Shown: positions 33,063 through 42,141, counted from the first letter of the stretch. The stretch is 64,000 nt of DNA from Marisediminicola senii (GCF_011057645.1 NZ_JAALGE010000001.1:248001-312000); one strand, 5' to 3'. Notes: generated from the sequence alone by a model not told the origin. Numbers and translations are program-made.

Positions 33063-35405
33063 ATGACCCGCGAGAACCCCGTCGTCCACGAGGCCGACGA
33101 AACCGAGATCGAAGTAAGCAAGCCGAAGGACTGGGCGGCAGGAATGCCCGCGGTCGTGATCTCCATGAAGCCCGCCATCGAGCACATGGGCGTCGGCCGC
33201 ACGATGAAGACGATGCTGAACCTGAACCAGAAGGGCGGCTTCGACTGCCCCAGCTGCGCGTGGCCCGACCCCGGGCACCGCAGTTCGTTCGAATTCTGCG
33301 AGAACGGTGCCAAGGCCGTCACCTGGGAAGCGACCCCCGTCGTCGTGTCCCGCGAATTCTTCGAAGAGAACTCCATCACCGACCTGCTCACCCGCTCCGA
33401 GTACTGGCTGGGCATGCAGGGTCGCCTCACCGAGCCGATGTTCAAGGCCGCCGGCGACGACCACTACCGCCCGGTGAGCTGGGACGAGGCGTTCCGCATC
33501 ATCGGCGATCGACTGAACGCCATGGACTCGCCCAACGAATCCGCCTTCTACACGAGCGGTCGCGCATCGAACGAGGCTGCCTTCGCGTACCAGACCTTCA
33601 TCCGCGCCTTCGGCACGAACAACATGCCCGACTGCTCGAACATGTGCCACGAGTCATCCGGCTGGGCGATGGGCCAGACCATCGGCATCGGCAAGGCGAC
33701 AGTCGCGTACGACGACTACGCCAAGGCCGACCTGATCATCGTGATGGGCCAGAACCCCGGCACCAACCACCCGCGCATGCTGACGGCCCTCGAGGACTGC
33801 AAGCGCGCCGGCGGCAAGATCGTGGCCGTGAACCCCCTGCCCGAGGCCGGACTCCAGCGCTACAAGAACCCGCAGAAGCCCCGCGGCGTCATCGGTCGCG
33901 GTACCGACATAGCCGACCAGTTCCTGCAGATCCGCAGCGGCGGCGACATGGCCCTGCTGCAGTACATCTCCAAGCGCGTGTTCGACGCCGAGGCGAAGAA
34001 CCCCGGAACCGTTCTCGACCACGACTTCCTCACCAAGCACGCCCACGGTCTCGATGACCTGCGCACCCACCTCGGCAACCTCGACGTGAACGCCGTGCTC
34101 GAGGCGACCGGCCTGAAGCTCAAGGACATGGATGAGCTCGCCGACCGCTACCTCGCGTCGGACAAGGTCATCATCACCTGGGCCATGGGCATCACCCAGC
34201 AGAAGAAGGGTGTCGCCACGATCAAGGAGATCATCAACCTGCTCCTGCTGCGCGGCAACATCGGCAAGCCCGGTGCCGGCGCATCGCCGATCCGCGGACA
34301 CAGCAACGTGCAGGGCGACCGCACCATGGGTATCTGGGAGCAGATGCCGCCGGCGTTCCTCGACGCCATGCAGCGCGAATTCGACTTCGACCCGCCCCGC
34401 GACCACGGCATCGACGCCGTCGAGACCATCCACCAGATGCTCGAGGGCAAGATCAAGGTATTCGTCGCCCTCGGCGGCAACCTGGTCGGCGCCATCTCCG
34501 ACACTCAGGCCGCCGAAGAGGCATTCCAGAACACCGGCCTGACCGTGCAGATCTCGACCAAGTTGAACCGCTCGCACGCGGTCGTGGGTACCGAGGCGAT
34601 GATTTTGCCGACCATGGGTCGCACCGAGATCGACATCCAGAAGTCCGGCGAACAGTTCGTCACCGTCGAGGACACCGTCTGCGCGGTCCACGCGTCGTAC
34701 GGCAAGGTCAAGCCGGTCGCGCCGAATGCCCTGTCGGAAGTAGCCATCGTCTCGCGCATGGCCCGTGCCACGCTCGGCGACAAGGTGTCGGTCGACTGGG
34801 AAGGCTTCGAGGCCAACTACGACCTCATCCGCGACCACATCGCGAACGTCGTCGACGGCTGCACGGACTACAACCGCAAGGTACGCCAGGAGGGCGGCTT
34901 CGTTCTGCCCAATGGCCCGCGCGACTCGCGCACGTTCAGTACCCCGCTGGGCAAGGCCATGATCACGGTCAACGACCTCGAGTACATCGAACGCCCGCAG
35001 GGCACGCTCATCCTGCAGACGATGCGCTCGCACGACCAGTTCAACACCACGATCTACGGCCACAACGACCGGTACCGCGGAATCAAGAAGGGCCGTCACG
35101 TCATCTTCGTGAACCCCGACGACCTCAAGGAACTCGGCCTCAAGGACGGCGAGTTCGTCGACGTGCACGGCCTGTACCAGGACGGCCGTGACCGGGTGCT
35201 CAAGCAGTTCCGCCTGGTGTCCTACCCGACCTCACGCGGCTGTGCCGCCGCCTACTACCCCGAAGCCAACGTACTGGTGCCGCTCGACAACATCGCCGAG
35301 GGCAGCAAGACGCCGGTCTCGAAGGCGGTGCTCGTCAAGCTCGAGCGCAGCGCGAACCAGTTCGCGGTGCCCAGCACCGAGACGATGGTTGGCGCCTCCG
35401 CGTAG
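33063..35405 (+). CDS. FdhF/YdeP-family molybdopterin oxidoreductase
   Basis: A 780-residue molybdenum-cofactor enzyme of the formate-dehydrogenase-like FdhF/YdeP family. The N-terminus has a CPSC pair (Cys62, Cys65) rather than a full 4Fe-4S motif. DCSNMCHESSGWAMGQTIG, IIVMGQNPGTNHPRML, LLLLRGNIGKPGAGASPIRG and the C-terminal LILQTMRSHDQFNTTIYG segments mark cofactor-binding domains. No selenocysteine codon is present. Substrate is uncertain; E. coli YdeP is linked to acid resistance. Codon use leans to AAC/AAG, as in highly expressed genes. A strong terminator follows. The DUF6457 gene next door hints at a cofactor link. Confidence 0.9.
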   Translation: MTRENPVVHEADETEIEVSKPKDWAAGMPAVVISMKPAIEHMGVGRTMKTMLNLNQKGGFDCPSCAWPDPGHRSSFEFCENGAKAVTWEATPVVVSREFFEENSITDLLTRSEYWLGMQGRLTEPMFKAAGDDHYRPVSWDEAFRIIGDRLNAMDSPNESAFYTSGRASNEAAFAYQTFIRAFGTNNMPDCSNMCHESSGWAMGQTIGIGKATVAYDDYAKADLIIVMGQNPGTNHPRMLTALEDCKRAGGKIVAVNPLPEAGLQRYKNPQKPRGVIGRGTDIADQFLQIRSGGDMALLQYISKRVFDAEAKNPGTVLDHDFLTKHAHGLDDLRTHLGNLDVNAVLEATGLKLKDMDELADRYLASDKVIITWAMGITQQKKGVATIKEIINLLLLRGNIGKPGAGASPIRGHSNVQGDRTMGIWEQMPPAFLDAMQREFDFDPPRDHGIDAVETIHQMLEGKIKVFVALGGNLVGAISDTQAAEEAFQNTGLTVQISTKLNRSHAVVGTEAMILPTMGRTEIDIQKSGEQFVTVEDTVCAVHASYGKVKPVAPNALSEVAIVSRMARATLGDKVSVDWEGFEANYDLIRDHIANVVDGCTDYNRKVRQEGGFVLPNGPRDSRTFSTPLGKAMITVNDLEYIERPQGTLILQTMRSHDQFNTTIYGHNDRYRGIKKGRHVIFVNPDDLKELGLKDGEFVDVHGLYQDGRDRVLKQFRLVSYPTSRGCAAAYYPEANVLVPLDNIAEGSKTPVSKAVLVKLERSANQFAVPSTETMVGASA

Positions 35406-35420
35406 TAGCAGGCAAACCAC

Positions 35421-35456
35421 AACGAGACCGCCCTGGCGACAGGGCGGTCTCGTTTT
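35421..35456 (+). terminator. Intrinsic terminator after the FdhF-like gene
   Basis: A perfect 14-bp stem (AACGAGACCGCCCT / AGGGCGGTCTCGTT) with a six-base loop, ending in TTTT. It may also serve the convergent DUF6457 gene. Confidence 0.9.
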
Positions 35457-35505
35457 GTGCATCCCGCCCCGGCGGCGACGATGCTCCCGGGGCGGTGCTG
35501 TGGTG

Positions 35506-35823
35506 CTACTGGGCGGTGCCGGTCCAGCCGTCGGCGGCGGGAGCCTCGTCGCTCGTGCCGGTCTCGGCGAGGGTCAGCACGGTCTCCGCGGCGGTCTTGA
35601 CCGCGTCGTTGCCCGACTTGACGTCGGAGGTCTTGGAGAGTCCCGCGGCGTATCCGACGAAGAAGGTGGCCAGCGGCCCGGCATCGGGAACCATCGAGTC
35701 CGACGACTTCTGGGCGACCTGGCGGATGAGGTCGTTGTCGACGGTGAGGTCGAGGATCTGCAGGGCCTGCGTGAGACGCTCACTCCACTCTTCGAGCACG
35801 CGCTGGTTGTTGTCTTCAGTCAT
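35506..35823 (-). CDS. DUF6457 protein
   Basis: A 105-residue protein matching the DUF6457 pattern: VLEEWSERLTQALQI, IRQVAQKSSDSM, DAGPLATFFVGYAAGL. It is helical and probably cytosolic. From memory, this domain is found in actinobacteria, sometimes fused to or near molybdenum-cofactor guanylyltransferase genes, which would fit the adjacent molybdoenzyme; that link is inference. AAGGAG lies six bases before the ATG. The C-terminus is a short acidic tail. Confidence 0.75.
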   Translation of the reverse strand: MTEDNNQRVLEEWSERLTQALQILDLTVDNDLIRQVAQKSSDSMVPDAGPLATFFVGYAAGLSKTSDVKSGNDAVKTAAETVLTLAETGTSDEAPAADGWTGTAQ

Positions 35824-35920
35824 GGGGTCTCCTTTATCGGCGGCGTATCAACCCTAGGTGACCGGTGCAACGCGAAAGCCCCGCCCGACCGAAGTCGAAC
35901 GGGGCTTCCGCACAGCGCGG

Positions 35921-37486
35921 TTATCGGCTACGGCGGCGTCCGCCACCCTGCGACATTCCGACCAGTCCGCCACCCGAACCGGCGCGGCTCGCGCCGCCGT
36001 TCGAGCCATTTCCACCGGAGCGACCGCCGCGGTTGTCGTTACGACCCTCGCTGCTTCCCCCAGTGGATGACGCGCCCTCACCAGACGACGTGCTGTAGAA
36101 GCTCTTCGAGCCACCGACCGCGGCGGAGCGTCCACCGGAGCGGGCGCCACCCGACGCGGGGCCTCCGCGTCCCGAGCCTCCGGAACGCCCGGCGGGGGCA
36201 CCATCGCGGGCGCCGCGCTTGCGCTGGGCGTTGGCGCCCTGCGAGCGTCCTCCGCCGGCGCGCGGTGCGCCCTGAACCTGCGGGGCCGCACGGGGTGCCG
36301 ACGTCACGTACGCGGCGACCTCGCCGACGAGCGCGGTCACGGCGGGCGACGACGCGGTGACCTGCTGCGGGGTCACGGTGATCTCGGCCTTGCGCAGCAG
36401 CTGCGCGGTGTCCTTGCGCTGGGTCGGGAGCACGAGGGTCACGACCTCGCCCTCCTTGCCCGCGCGGGCGGTGCGGCCGGAGCGGTGCAGGTAAGCCTTG
36501 TGCTCGGCGGGCGGGTCGACGTGGATGACGAGCTCGATGTCGTCGACGTGAACGCCTCGGGCCGCGACATCCGTCGCCACGAGCACCCGGGAGGTACCCG
36601 CGGAGAACGCCGCGAGGTTGCGGTCGCGCTGAACCTGCGACAGGTTGCCGTGCAGGTCGACGGCGGGGATGCCGGCGTCGGTGAGCTGCTTGGCCAGCTT
36701 CTTGGCGTGGTGCTTGGTGCGCATGAACAGGATGCGGCGGCCGGTGCCACCGGCGAGCTTCTCGACCAGCAGGCGCTTGGCCTCGGGCGACTCCACCTCG
36801 AACACGTGGTGGGTCATCGCCGACACGTGCGAGGTGGCCTCGTCGACCGAGTGCAGCACCTGGTTGTGCAGGTACTTGCGAACGAGCTTGTCCACGCCGT
36901 TGTCGAGGGTCGCGGAGAACAGCATGCGCTGTCCGCTGTTCGGGGTCTTGTCGAGGATGCGGGTGACGACGGGCAGGAACCCGAGGTCCGCCATGTGGTC
37001 GGCCTCGTCGAGCACGGTGATCTCGATCGCGTCGAGCGACACGATGCCCTGCTTCATGAGGTCTTCGAGGCGTCCTGGGCAGGCGACGATGATGTCGATG
37101 CCGCTCTTGAGGGCCGCGACCTGGCGCTGCTGCGAGACACCACCGAAGATCGTGGTGATCTTGAGGCCGTATGCCGAGGCGAGGGGCTCCATCGCGGTCG
37201 AGATCTGCGTGGCGAGCTCGCGGGTCGGGGCGAGCACGAGGGCGAGGGGGCGACCGGTGCGGCGCTGGCCGCCGGCGAGCTTGCCACCGAGGCGGGCGAC
37301 GATCGGAATGGAGAACGCGAGGGTCTTGCCGGAGCCGGTCTTTCCGCGACCGAGCACGTCGCGCCCGGCGAGGGTGTCTGGCAGGGTGTCCTGCTGGATG
37401 GGGAACGGCGAGTCGATGCCGGACTTGGTGAGAGCGGCGACCAGGGGTGCCGGTACGCCGAGCGCGGCGAATGTTGTTTCAGACAA
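35921..37486 (-). CDS. DEAD-box RNA helicase
   Basis: A 521-residue cytosolic RNA helicase. The Q-motif (FAALGVPAPLVAALTKSGID, Gln31), GKTGSGKT (48-55), PTREL, DEAD (near 160), SAT, the second RecA domain VATDVAARGVHVDD and HRSGRTAR are all present. The tail from about residue 395 is Gly/Arg/Ser-rich (RSGGSGRGGPASGG), an RNA-binding low-complexity region like those of cold-induced helicases. The start is TTG with AAAGG six bases upstream; ATG 37510 is the alternative. A 235-base leader precedes it, which may allow cold or autoregulation. Confidence 0.9.
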   Translation of the reverse strand: MSETTFAALGVPAPLVAALTKSGIDSPFPIQQDTLPDTLAGRDVLGRGKTGSGKTLAFSIPIVARLGGKLAGGQRRTGRPLALVLAPTRELATQISTAMEPLASAYGLKITTIFGGVSQQRQVAALKSGIDIIVACPGRLEDLMKQGIVSLDAIEITVLDEADHMADLGFLPVVTRILDKTPNSGQRMLFSATLDNGVDKLVRKYLHNQVLHSVDEATSHVSAMTHHVFEVESPEAKRLLVEKLAGGTGRRILFMRTKHHAKKLAKQLTDAGIPAVDLHGNLSQVQRDRNLAAFSAGTSRVLVATDVAARGVHVDDIELVIHVDPPAEHKAYLHRSGRTARAGKEGEVVTLVLPTQRKDTAQLLRKAEITVTPQQVTASSPAVTALVGEVAAYVTSAPRAAPQVQGAPRAGGGRSQGANAQRKRGARDGAPAGRSGGSGRGGPASGGARSGGRSAAVGGSKSFYSTSSGEGASSTGGSSEGRNDNRGGRSGGNGSNGGASRAGSGGGLVGMSQGGGRRRSR

Positions 37487-37721
37487 GGGGTGCCTTTCGG
37501 GCAGAACCATGAGGTCTCGCGGCAATACCGCAACTAGGACCGTCAGTGGTGGGATGGCGAAGGTGGCGACAGCCACATCCGTTCGCCGCTAGAAATCGTC
37601 TACGAACCGGAGATGCCTGGGGCATCGACCCGATGAGAAGAAGTGGTGTTCCACGACGCACGGTGCCCTGAATCAGGCACACGAGTCCTTCAACCATAGC
37701 AGCGCTCCGTGCGCTGCACGG
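37487..37721 (-). promoter_or_regulatory. Long leader of the DEAD-box helicase gene
   Basis: On the minus strand, TATGGT near 37696-37701 is a possible -10, giving a leader of about 200 bases. It contains the hairpin GTGCCTGATTCAGGGCAC (37665-37682 region). Helicase genes of this class often have long regulatory leaders. A small open frame through it has no recognisable content. Confidence 0.35.
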
Positions 37722-38348
37722 TCAGTGCTGCGGAGACCCGTACCGTTCGCCGACCGGGATCTCGACCGCGACGGTGCTGCCGGGCTGCGCGAGCGGACAC
37801 GCCCACGCCGGGTCGTACGCGCACGACGGGTTGTAGGCGAAGTTGAAGTCGAGCACGAGGCTGCGCGGGGCGCTGCCCGGTCCGAGGTCGGCGCCCTTGA
37901 TGGTGTCGAGCAGATACCGCCCGCCGCCGTAGGTGCCGCCGGCCAGCCGCGACAGCGCATCCTTGACCGGCACGAAGACACCGCCGCCGTAGACCGCGAT
38001 CTTCCAGACGTCGAGTTCGCCGACACCGGGCACGTCGACGACCCCGATGCGGTCGAACGGCACGACGCCGTCGGTTCCGGTCTCGAAGTCCATGTGCTTC
38101 TCCTCGGCGGCTTGCACCTCGACCTCGAACCGCCACGCGGGGTCGTAGGGAGGCACGCGCAGGCCGGTGAAGGCCGCGAGGTCGTCGGCGAGCAGGGGAG
38201 ACGACGGATGTTCGGCGAACAGCGAGTCGCGCTCTCGTCGCCACAGGTCGTGCGCGGCGGGCAGGTCGGTCGCCAGGCGAACCTCGGCATACATCGCGAA
38301 GACGCGGCGCCGCCAGTCGAGAAGCGCGAGTGCAGACGCCGGGGTCAC
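37722..38348 (-). CDS. DUF1684 protein
   Basis: A 208-residue protein. The ALALLDWRRRVFAMYAEVRL N-terminus, FAEHPSSPL, YDPAWRFEV, and the C-terminal DFNFAYNPSCAYDPAWACPL are diagnostic of DUF1684, where two conserved Cys flank the last motif. Function unknown. No signal peptide is seen. The GTG start overlaps the SRPBCC stop as GTGA, so translation is coupled. A single-base-shifted GTG (38351) is also possible. Confidence 0.85.
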   Translation of the reverse strand: MTPASALALLDWRRRVFAMYAEVRLATDLPAAHDLWRRERDSLFAEHPSSPLLADDLAAFTGLRVPPYDPAWRFEVEVQAAEEKHMDFETGTDGVVPFDRIGVVDVPGVGELDVWKIAVYGGGVFVPVKDALSRLAGGTYGGGRYLLDTIKGADLGPGSAPRSLVLDFNFAYNPSCAYDPAWACPLAQPGSTVAVEIPVGERYGSPQH

Positions 38349-38809
38349 CACGTGCGGGCCAGGTGCCGCATGCGCAGCGCGCGCCACTGCCAGAACAGCC
38401 AGTAGCCCGGCCACAGCAGAGCCGACAGGTAGCCCGCGTCGAAGACGAGCTGGTCGCGGTACAGGGTGCGTCCGTCGGGCAGCGGTGCGACCGCCATGGT
38501 GTGCTGCCACTGCGTCGTGACGGTGAAGATGCCGGAGAGTCCGTAACCGGAGTCGCGTATCAACCGTGCGCCCATGCGATCGCGCGGGTAGCTGATCGCG
38601 ATGACCTGCTCGCCGACGGGAACGATACCGAGGCCGGCGACGGCGACCCGGTGCTCACCTTCCGGCCAGAGCTCGGGAAAGCCGTCTGCCTCGAGCGACT
38701 GAAAGTCGAGCAGCGGCGACGACACCTCCTTCAGAACGGAGGGGGAGCGGATGGCGCGCCACGCGACGTCCGCGTCGCAGTCGAGCACCAGCTTGAGGAG
38801 AACACGCAT
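38345..38809 (-). CDS. SRPBCC/polyketide-cyclase-like protein
   Basis: A 154-residue protein with the START/SRPBCC layout. A short first strand (MRVLLKLVLDCDADVAWRAI) is followed by a two-helix cap, a curved sheet (GEHRVAVAGLGIVPVGEQ, GIFTVTTQWQHTMAVAPL) and a long C-terminal helix with a Trp-rich start (LLWPGYWLFWQWRALR). Such folds bind hydrophobic ligands. GGAG precedes the ATG by three to four bases. Coupled to the DUF1684 gene; together they form a two-gene operon of unknown role. Confidence 0.65.
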   Translation of the reverse strand: MRVLLKLVLDCDADVAWRAIRSPSVLKEVSSPLLDFQSLEADGFPELWPEGEHRVAVAGLGIVPVGEQVIAISYPRDRMGARLIRDSGYGLSGIFTVTTQWQHTMAVAPLPDGRTLYRDQLVFDAGYLSALLWPGYWLFWQWRALRMRHLARTW

Positions 38810-38871
38810 GACTCCAGTGTCGGTACTGCGGGGTCGCAAAGCCGAGAGGCGGGGCCGTGTCGCCGACGCGA

Positions 38872-38877
38872 TACTGT
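38872..38877 (+). promoter_or_regulatory. -10 element of leaderless promoter for ComB-like gene
   Basis: TACTGT, six bases (CGAATG), then GTG 38884. This spacing favours the GTG over the ATG that directly precedes it. Confidence 0.5.
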
Positions 38878-38883
38878 CGAATG

Positions 38884-39438
38884 GTGGATTCGACGCACTC
38901 GCAGAGCCAGTACCAGGTCCGTTTCGACTGGGGAGTCGCGGGTGCCGCAGACGTCGGCGACGGGGTCGACGTGACGGTGTGGGTCGACGCCCTCGAGGCG
39001 GTCGGCGCCGCGGCATCCATCGACGACCTGCCGGGCACCGTGGTGACCGCGACCCTGCGCAACCGCAGCGCCGTGGCCGACTGGGTGCTCGCGCGGCAGG
39101 CGGAGAAGGGCGACCGGTTCGTCGTCGCGATCATCGCCGCCGGTGACACCAGGGCCGATGGCAGCGCCCGCGTCTCGGTAGAGGACCTGCTCGCCGCCGG
39201 TGCCGTCATCGACGCGCTCACCGAGCGGGGCATCGACCACTGCTCACCCGAGGCGGCGGCCGCATCGGCGGCGTTCGCGGGGCTCCGGTCGGCGACCAGG
39301 CACCTCGTCGGGGCGTCGGGTAACGGGCGTGCGATCGCCGCGGCCGGCCGCCGTGACGACGTGCTGCATTCGGCCCAGCTGGATGCCAGCACCGAGGTCA
39401 TCGCGCGGGGGAATGCGCGGGGCGACCAGCACGGTTGA
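38884..39438 (+). CDS. ComB-like 2-phosphosulfolactate phosphatase family protein
   Basis: A 184-residue protein. YQVRFDWGVAGA, DVTVWVDALEA, VVTATLRNRSAVADWVLARQ, FVVAIIAAGDTRADGSARVS and EDLLAAGAVIDALTERG follow the ComB family order. The aspartates that bind magnesium correspond to VDAL and VEDLLAAG. In archaea ComB serves coenzyme M synthesis; actinobacterial homologues probably act on another phosphate ester. The start is GTG by promoter spacing; ATG 38881 would add one residue. Confidence 0.8.
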   Translation: MDSTHSQSQYQVRFDWGVAGAADVGDGVDVTVWVDALEAVGAAASIDDLPGTVVTATLRNRSAVADWVLARQAEKGDRFVVAIIAAGDTRADGSARVSVEDLLAAGAVIDALTERGIDHCSPEAAAASAAFAGLRSATRHLVGASGNGRAIAAAGRRDDVLHSAQLDASTEVIARGNARGDQHG

Positions 39439-39519
39439 CATACACGGGCCCCCGGCCCGAACCGCCGCCGGGCCTGACTACCGTTCATCGTTTCGTCGTC
39501 GATACCCAGGAGGCATCCC

Positions 39520-39822
39520 ATGAAGGCCACACTCAACGGCACCGTGATCGCCGAGGCTCCGAAGGAGGAGCTCGTGATGATCGAGGGCAACTGGTACTTT
39601 CCGCCGGCCAGCGTCAACACCGAGTACTTCTCCGACTCGCCCACCCAGTACAACTGCCCGTGGAAGGGCGACGCCAAGTACTTCGTGGTGAAGGACGGCG
39701 ACACTGGCCTGCAGGACCGCGCGTGGAGCTACCCGACCCCCTACGAGACCGCCATCCAGCGCGTCGGCTCGGACTTCAGCGGGTACGTCGCATTCTGGAA
39801 AGAAGTAAAGGTCACCGAGTAG
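39520..39822 (+). CDS. DUF427 protein
   Basis: A 100-residue single-domain protein. MKATLNGTVIAEAPKEELVM, EGNWYFPPASV, DSPTQYNCPWKGDAKYFVV, WSYPTPY and SGYVAFWKEV are the full DUF427 pattern, a small beta-barrel of unknown function. AGGAGG lies six bases before the ATG, and TACCGT about 40 bases upstream may be the -10. An inverted repeat GGCCCG/CGGGCC (39454-39474) lies between it and the ComB-like gene and may end that transcript. Confidence 0.92.
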   Translation: MKATLNGTVIAEAPKEELVMIEGNWYFPPASVNTEYFSDSPTQYNCPWKGDAKYFVVKDGDTGLQDRAWSYPTPYETAIQRVGSDFSGYVAFWKEVKVTE

Positions 39823-39834
39823 TCGGTTGCGGCG

Positions 39835-40314
39835 CTACCGAGTAGCGGACTGCCGGTGCGGGCCGACCTGGCGTTCCGTCCAGTGGATCAGGAACGCCGG
39901 GTCGAACCGCTTCGAGCATCGACCGCACGCCATCGGCCGCGCCGGGCGGCGGTAGCGGTAGTGCGTGTGGCCGCCCGGACACTGCCCGACCCACGGAGCG
40001 AGGTCACCCGCGATCGCGCCGTCGTGCAGTCTGCTGCCGACGTAGCCGATGTCCCTCGCCACCGATTTCCATTTGGCACCATGCCCCGCCCGCGACCCCG
40101 CGATGGCGTGCGCCACCTCGTGCAGCAGCACCTGGTGGATCTCGTCGTCGGCGTAGCGAGCGGCGAGGTGACGGGACACCGAGATGCGCCGGTCGGTGTA
40201 GTTGCAGAGCCCGGCCCGCGTCTTTGCCGAGTCGAAGCGAAAGCTCCATGAGGTGTCGAGGTGCAGTGCGATGAGGGCCTCTGCCCACTGCCGCACCCGG
40301 TCTAGTTCAGCCAC
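39835..40314 (-). CDS. SprT-like zinc metalloprotease
   Basis: A 159-residue SprT-like protein. LLHEVAHAIAGSRAGHGAKW carries the HExxH site and the third-ligand His. A C-terminal zinc-ribbon-like region has C-x5-H (CPGGHTHYRYRR) and CGRC. Eukaryotic SPRTN degrades DNA-protein crosslinks; whether bacterial SprT does so is unproven, though an SRAP crosslinking protein is encoded at 22.6 kb. The start is GTG, six bases after TAGGTT. Confidence 0.85.
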   Translation of the reverse strand: MAELDRVRQWAEALIALHLDTSWSFRFDSAKTRAGLCNYTDRRISVSRHLAARYADDEIHQVLLHEVAHAIAGSRAGHGAKWKSVARDIGYVGSRLHDGAIAGDLAPWVGQCPGGHTHYRYRRPARPMACGRCSKRFDPAFLIHWTERQVGPHRQSATR

Positions 40315-40320
40315 GCGACG

Positions 40321-40326
40321 AACCTA
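40321..40326 (-). promoter_or_regulatory. -10 element of leaderless promoter for SprT-like gene
   Basis: TAGGTT (minus strand), CGTCGC, GTG. Confidence 0.55.
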
Positions 40327-40400
40327 AGCCCGGCGACCGACGTCGCCGCTGGACCCCGGCATAGGCGGGCAGTGTCCGGATGAAACGCGAGTGGGCAGGA

Positions 40401-40901
40401 CTAGTCGCGCTCGGCGATGGCGCCGCGCTCGATGTACTCGAGGGCGCTGTTCAGCGACTGCAACTGCTCGTGCGGTGCGCGCTGCGCGGTGCGCAGCTCG
40501 ATCAGCTCGACCAGGGCGGTCTTGGCATCTTCGAGGCGCCCGAGGTCGACCGACAGGCTGGCCTGCTGGAACAGCGCGGTGGATTCGAGTTCGCCCCAGC
40601 CTTCGGTGCGGGCCGACTGGCGGCACGCCTTGACCTCGGTGATCGCACGTTCGAGCGACCCCTGGTCGTGCAGCACGCGGGCGCGGCGGAGCCGGGCTTC
40701 GGTGACCATCTCGCGGTCTCCCGTGAAGAAGGCGAGCCGGTAGCTCTCTTCCGCCGTGGCCAGGGCCTCGTCGAGGCGCCCGAGCACGCGCAGCAGCTCG
40801 GCCCGTTCGGCGACGGCGTCGGTGCTGCGCGCGGTGCCGAGTTCTTCGAGGCGCGCGCGGGCGGCTTTCTCGTCCGTCTGTTCGCGGAATGTGTTGCTCA
40901 T
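40401..40901 (-). CDS. TPR-like helical repeat protein
   Basis: A 166-residue all-helical protein. Successive helix pairs with TPR-like spacing are seen: AERAELLRVLGRLDEALATA, EARLRRARVLHDQGSLERAI and STALFQQASLSVDLGRLEDA, each ending with the G-x-L-x-x-A pattern. It is probably a small cytosolic scaffold; partners unknown. ATG 40901 is chosen for spacing to AGGA; ATG 40904 directly before it is equally possible. It lies 34 bases downstream of the sugar-dehydrogenase start region, with no shared frame. Confidence 0.7.
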   Translation of the reverse strand: MSNTFREQTDEKAARARLEELGTARSTDAVAERAELLRVLGRLDEALATAEESYRLAFFTGDREMVTEARLRRARVLHDQGSLERAITEVKACRQSARTEGWGELESTALFQQASLSVDLGRLEDAKTALVELIELRTAQRAPHEQLQSLNSALEYIERGAIAERD

Positions 40902-40935
40902 CATCGTCCTACGAGATTAGCCCGCCGCCGGGGGT

Positions 40936-42141
40936 TCATCTTCCCTGCACCGGTGCGAGTTGAACTTGGATGACCTGGTCGTCGCCGTCGCGAGGCGATC
41001 CGTTGCCGTCGGTGTTGCTCGTGAGCACCCACAGCGTTCCGTCGGGGCCGGCCGCGACATCCCGGATCCGGCCGTACGTCTGCTGGAACCACGGCACCGT
41101 CGTCGCGCCGCCGTCGTAGATCGCCCACACCCGCTGGCCGCGCAGCGACGCGAGGAAGAACGTGCCGCGAACGTGGGCGAGGCCGCTCGGGCTCGCCTCG
41201 GCGGTCGACCACTGTGCCGCGGGATTCACGTAGGCGGGGTCGTCGCTGACGCCCTCCACCACGGGCCAGCCGTAGTTGGCGCCCGGCTCGATGCGGTTGA
41301 ACTCGTCCCAGGTGTTCTGCCCGAACTCGGCCGCCCACAGCTGGCCGTCGTCGTCCCACGCGATGCCCTGCGGGTTGCGATGCCCGAGGGAGTAGACGAG
41401 CGACCCCGCGGTGGGGTTGTCGTCAGGGGCCGCGCCGGCCGGCGTCATCCGCAGGATCTTGCCGTTCAGCGAGGCAGGGTCCTGTGAGCTGGTACGGATG
41501 CTGGCATCTCCCGTCGTGGCGTAGAGCATGCCATCAGGGCCGAACGCGATGCGGCCGCCGTTGTGGTTGCCCGCCTTGACGATGCCGGTGAGCACGTTCT
41601 CGCTCGCGCCGAGCGTGAGTGCTCCCGCGGCGCCCTGCAGCGGCATCCGTACGATGCGGTTGTCCGACGCCGAGGTGTGGAACGCGTACAGCCACGTGGT
41701 GTCGCCGTCGACGAGGGTGTCGAGGCCGAGCAGGCCGCCCTCGCCGCCGGGCACCGTGTCGGCGATTACCCCGACCTCGCGCAGGTCGCCGGCCGCGGTG
41801 CGTTCGAGGATGCGCCCGGTGTCGCGCTCGGAGATGAGCACAGAGCCGCTGTCGAGGGGAGCGAGCGACCACGGGGTCTCGAGTCCCGTCGCGACCTGGA
41901 TCGGCTCGCCGACCGGCTGCACGGGGCCGGGATCGGGGGCAGGAGCGGGGACGGGCTCGGCGGGAGCCGCGGAGTCACCCGGCTCGCTCGGGCTCGGGGA
42001 TGGCGAGCTGGGGGCCGGCGGAAGCGGTGTCGCCTGCTCCTGCGCGGCGCACCCGGTGATCGCCATCGTGCCGGCCAGCAGGAGGGCGGCGCCCGTGGTT
42101 GCCCCACCGCGCCGCCTGGTTGCGTTGCCCCGTGTGCTCAT
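40936..42141 (-). CDS. Lipoprotein of the PQQ-dependent sugar dehydrogenase (GSDH) family
   Basis: A 401-residue exported lipoprotein. The basic N-terminus and hydrophobic segment end in a lipobox (AITGC, Cys near 30). A Pro/Ser linker follows (PPAPSSPSPSPSEP), then a six-bladed propeller: VATGLETPWSLAPLDSG, GGEGGLLGLD, NHNGGRIAFGPDGMLYATTG, SLGHRNPQGIAWD and EFNRIEPGANYGWP. These are GSDH motifs, including the catalytic-type His in NHNGG. It probably oxidises an aldose on the outer membrane face, if PQQ is available. ATG 42150 is an alternative start. Confidence 0.88.
   Translation of the reverse strand: MSTRGNATRRRGGATTGAALLLAGTMAITGCAAQEQATPLPPAPSSPSPSPSEPGDSAAPAEPVPAPAPDPGPVQPVGEPIQVATGLETPWSLAPLDSGSVLISERDTGRILERTAAGDLREVGVIADTVPGGEGGLLGLDTLVDGDTTWLYAFHTSASDNRIVRMPLQGAAGALTLGASENVLTGIVKAGNHNGGRIAFGPDGMLYATTGDASIRTSSQDPASLNGKILRMTPAGAAPDDNPTAGSLVYSLGHRNPQGIAWDDDGQLWAAEFGQNTWDEFNRIEPGANYGWPVVEGVSDDPAYVNPAAQWSTAEASPSGLAHVRGTFFLASLRGQRVWAIYDGGATTVPWFQQTYGRIRDVAAGPDGTLWVLTSNTDGNGSPRDGDDQVIQVQLAPVQGR

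Noticed and set aside
37479-37697. A 72-codon frame in the helicase leader
   Set aside because: No similarity or ribosome-binding site, and it overlaps the chosen helicase start.
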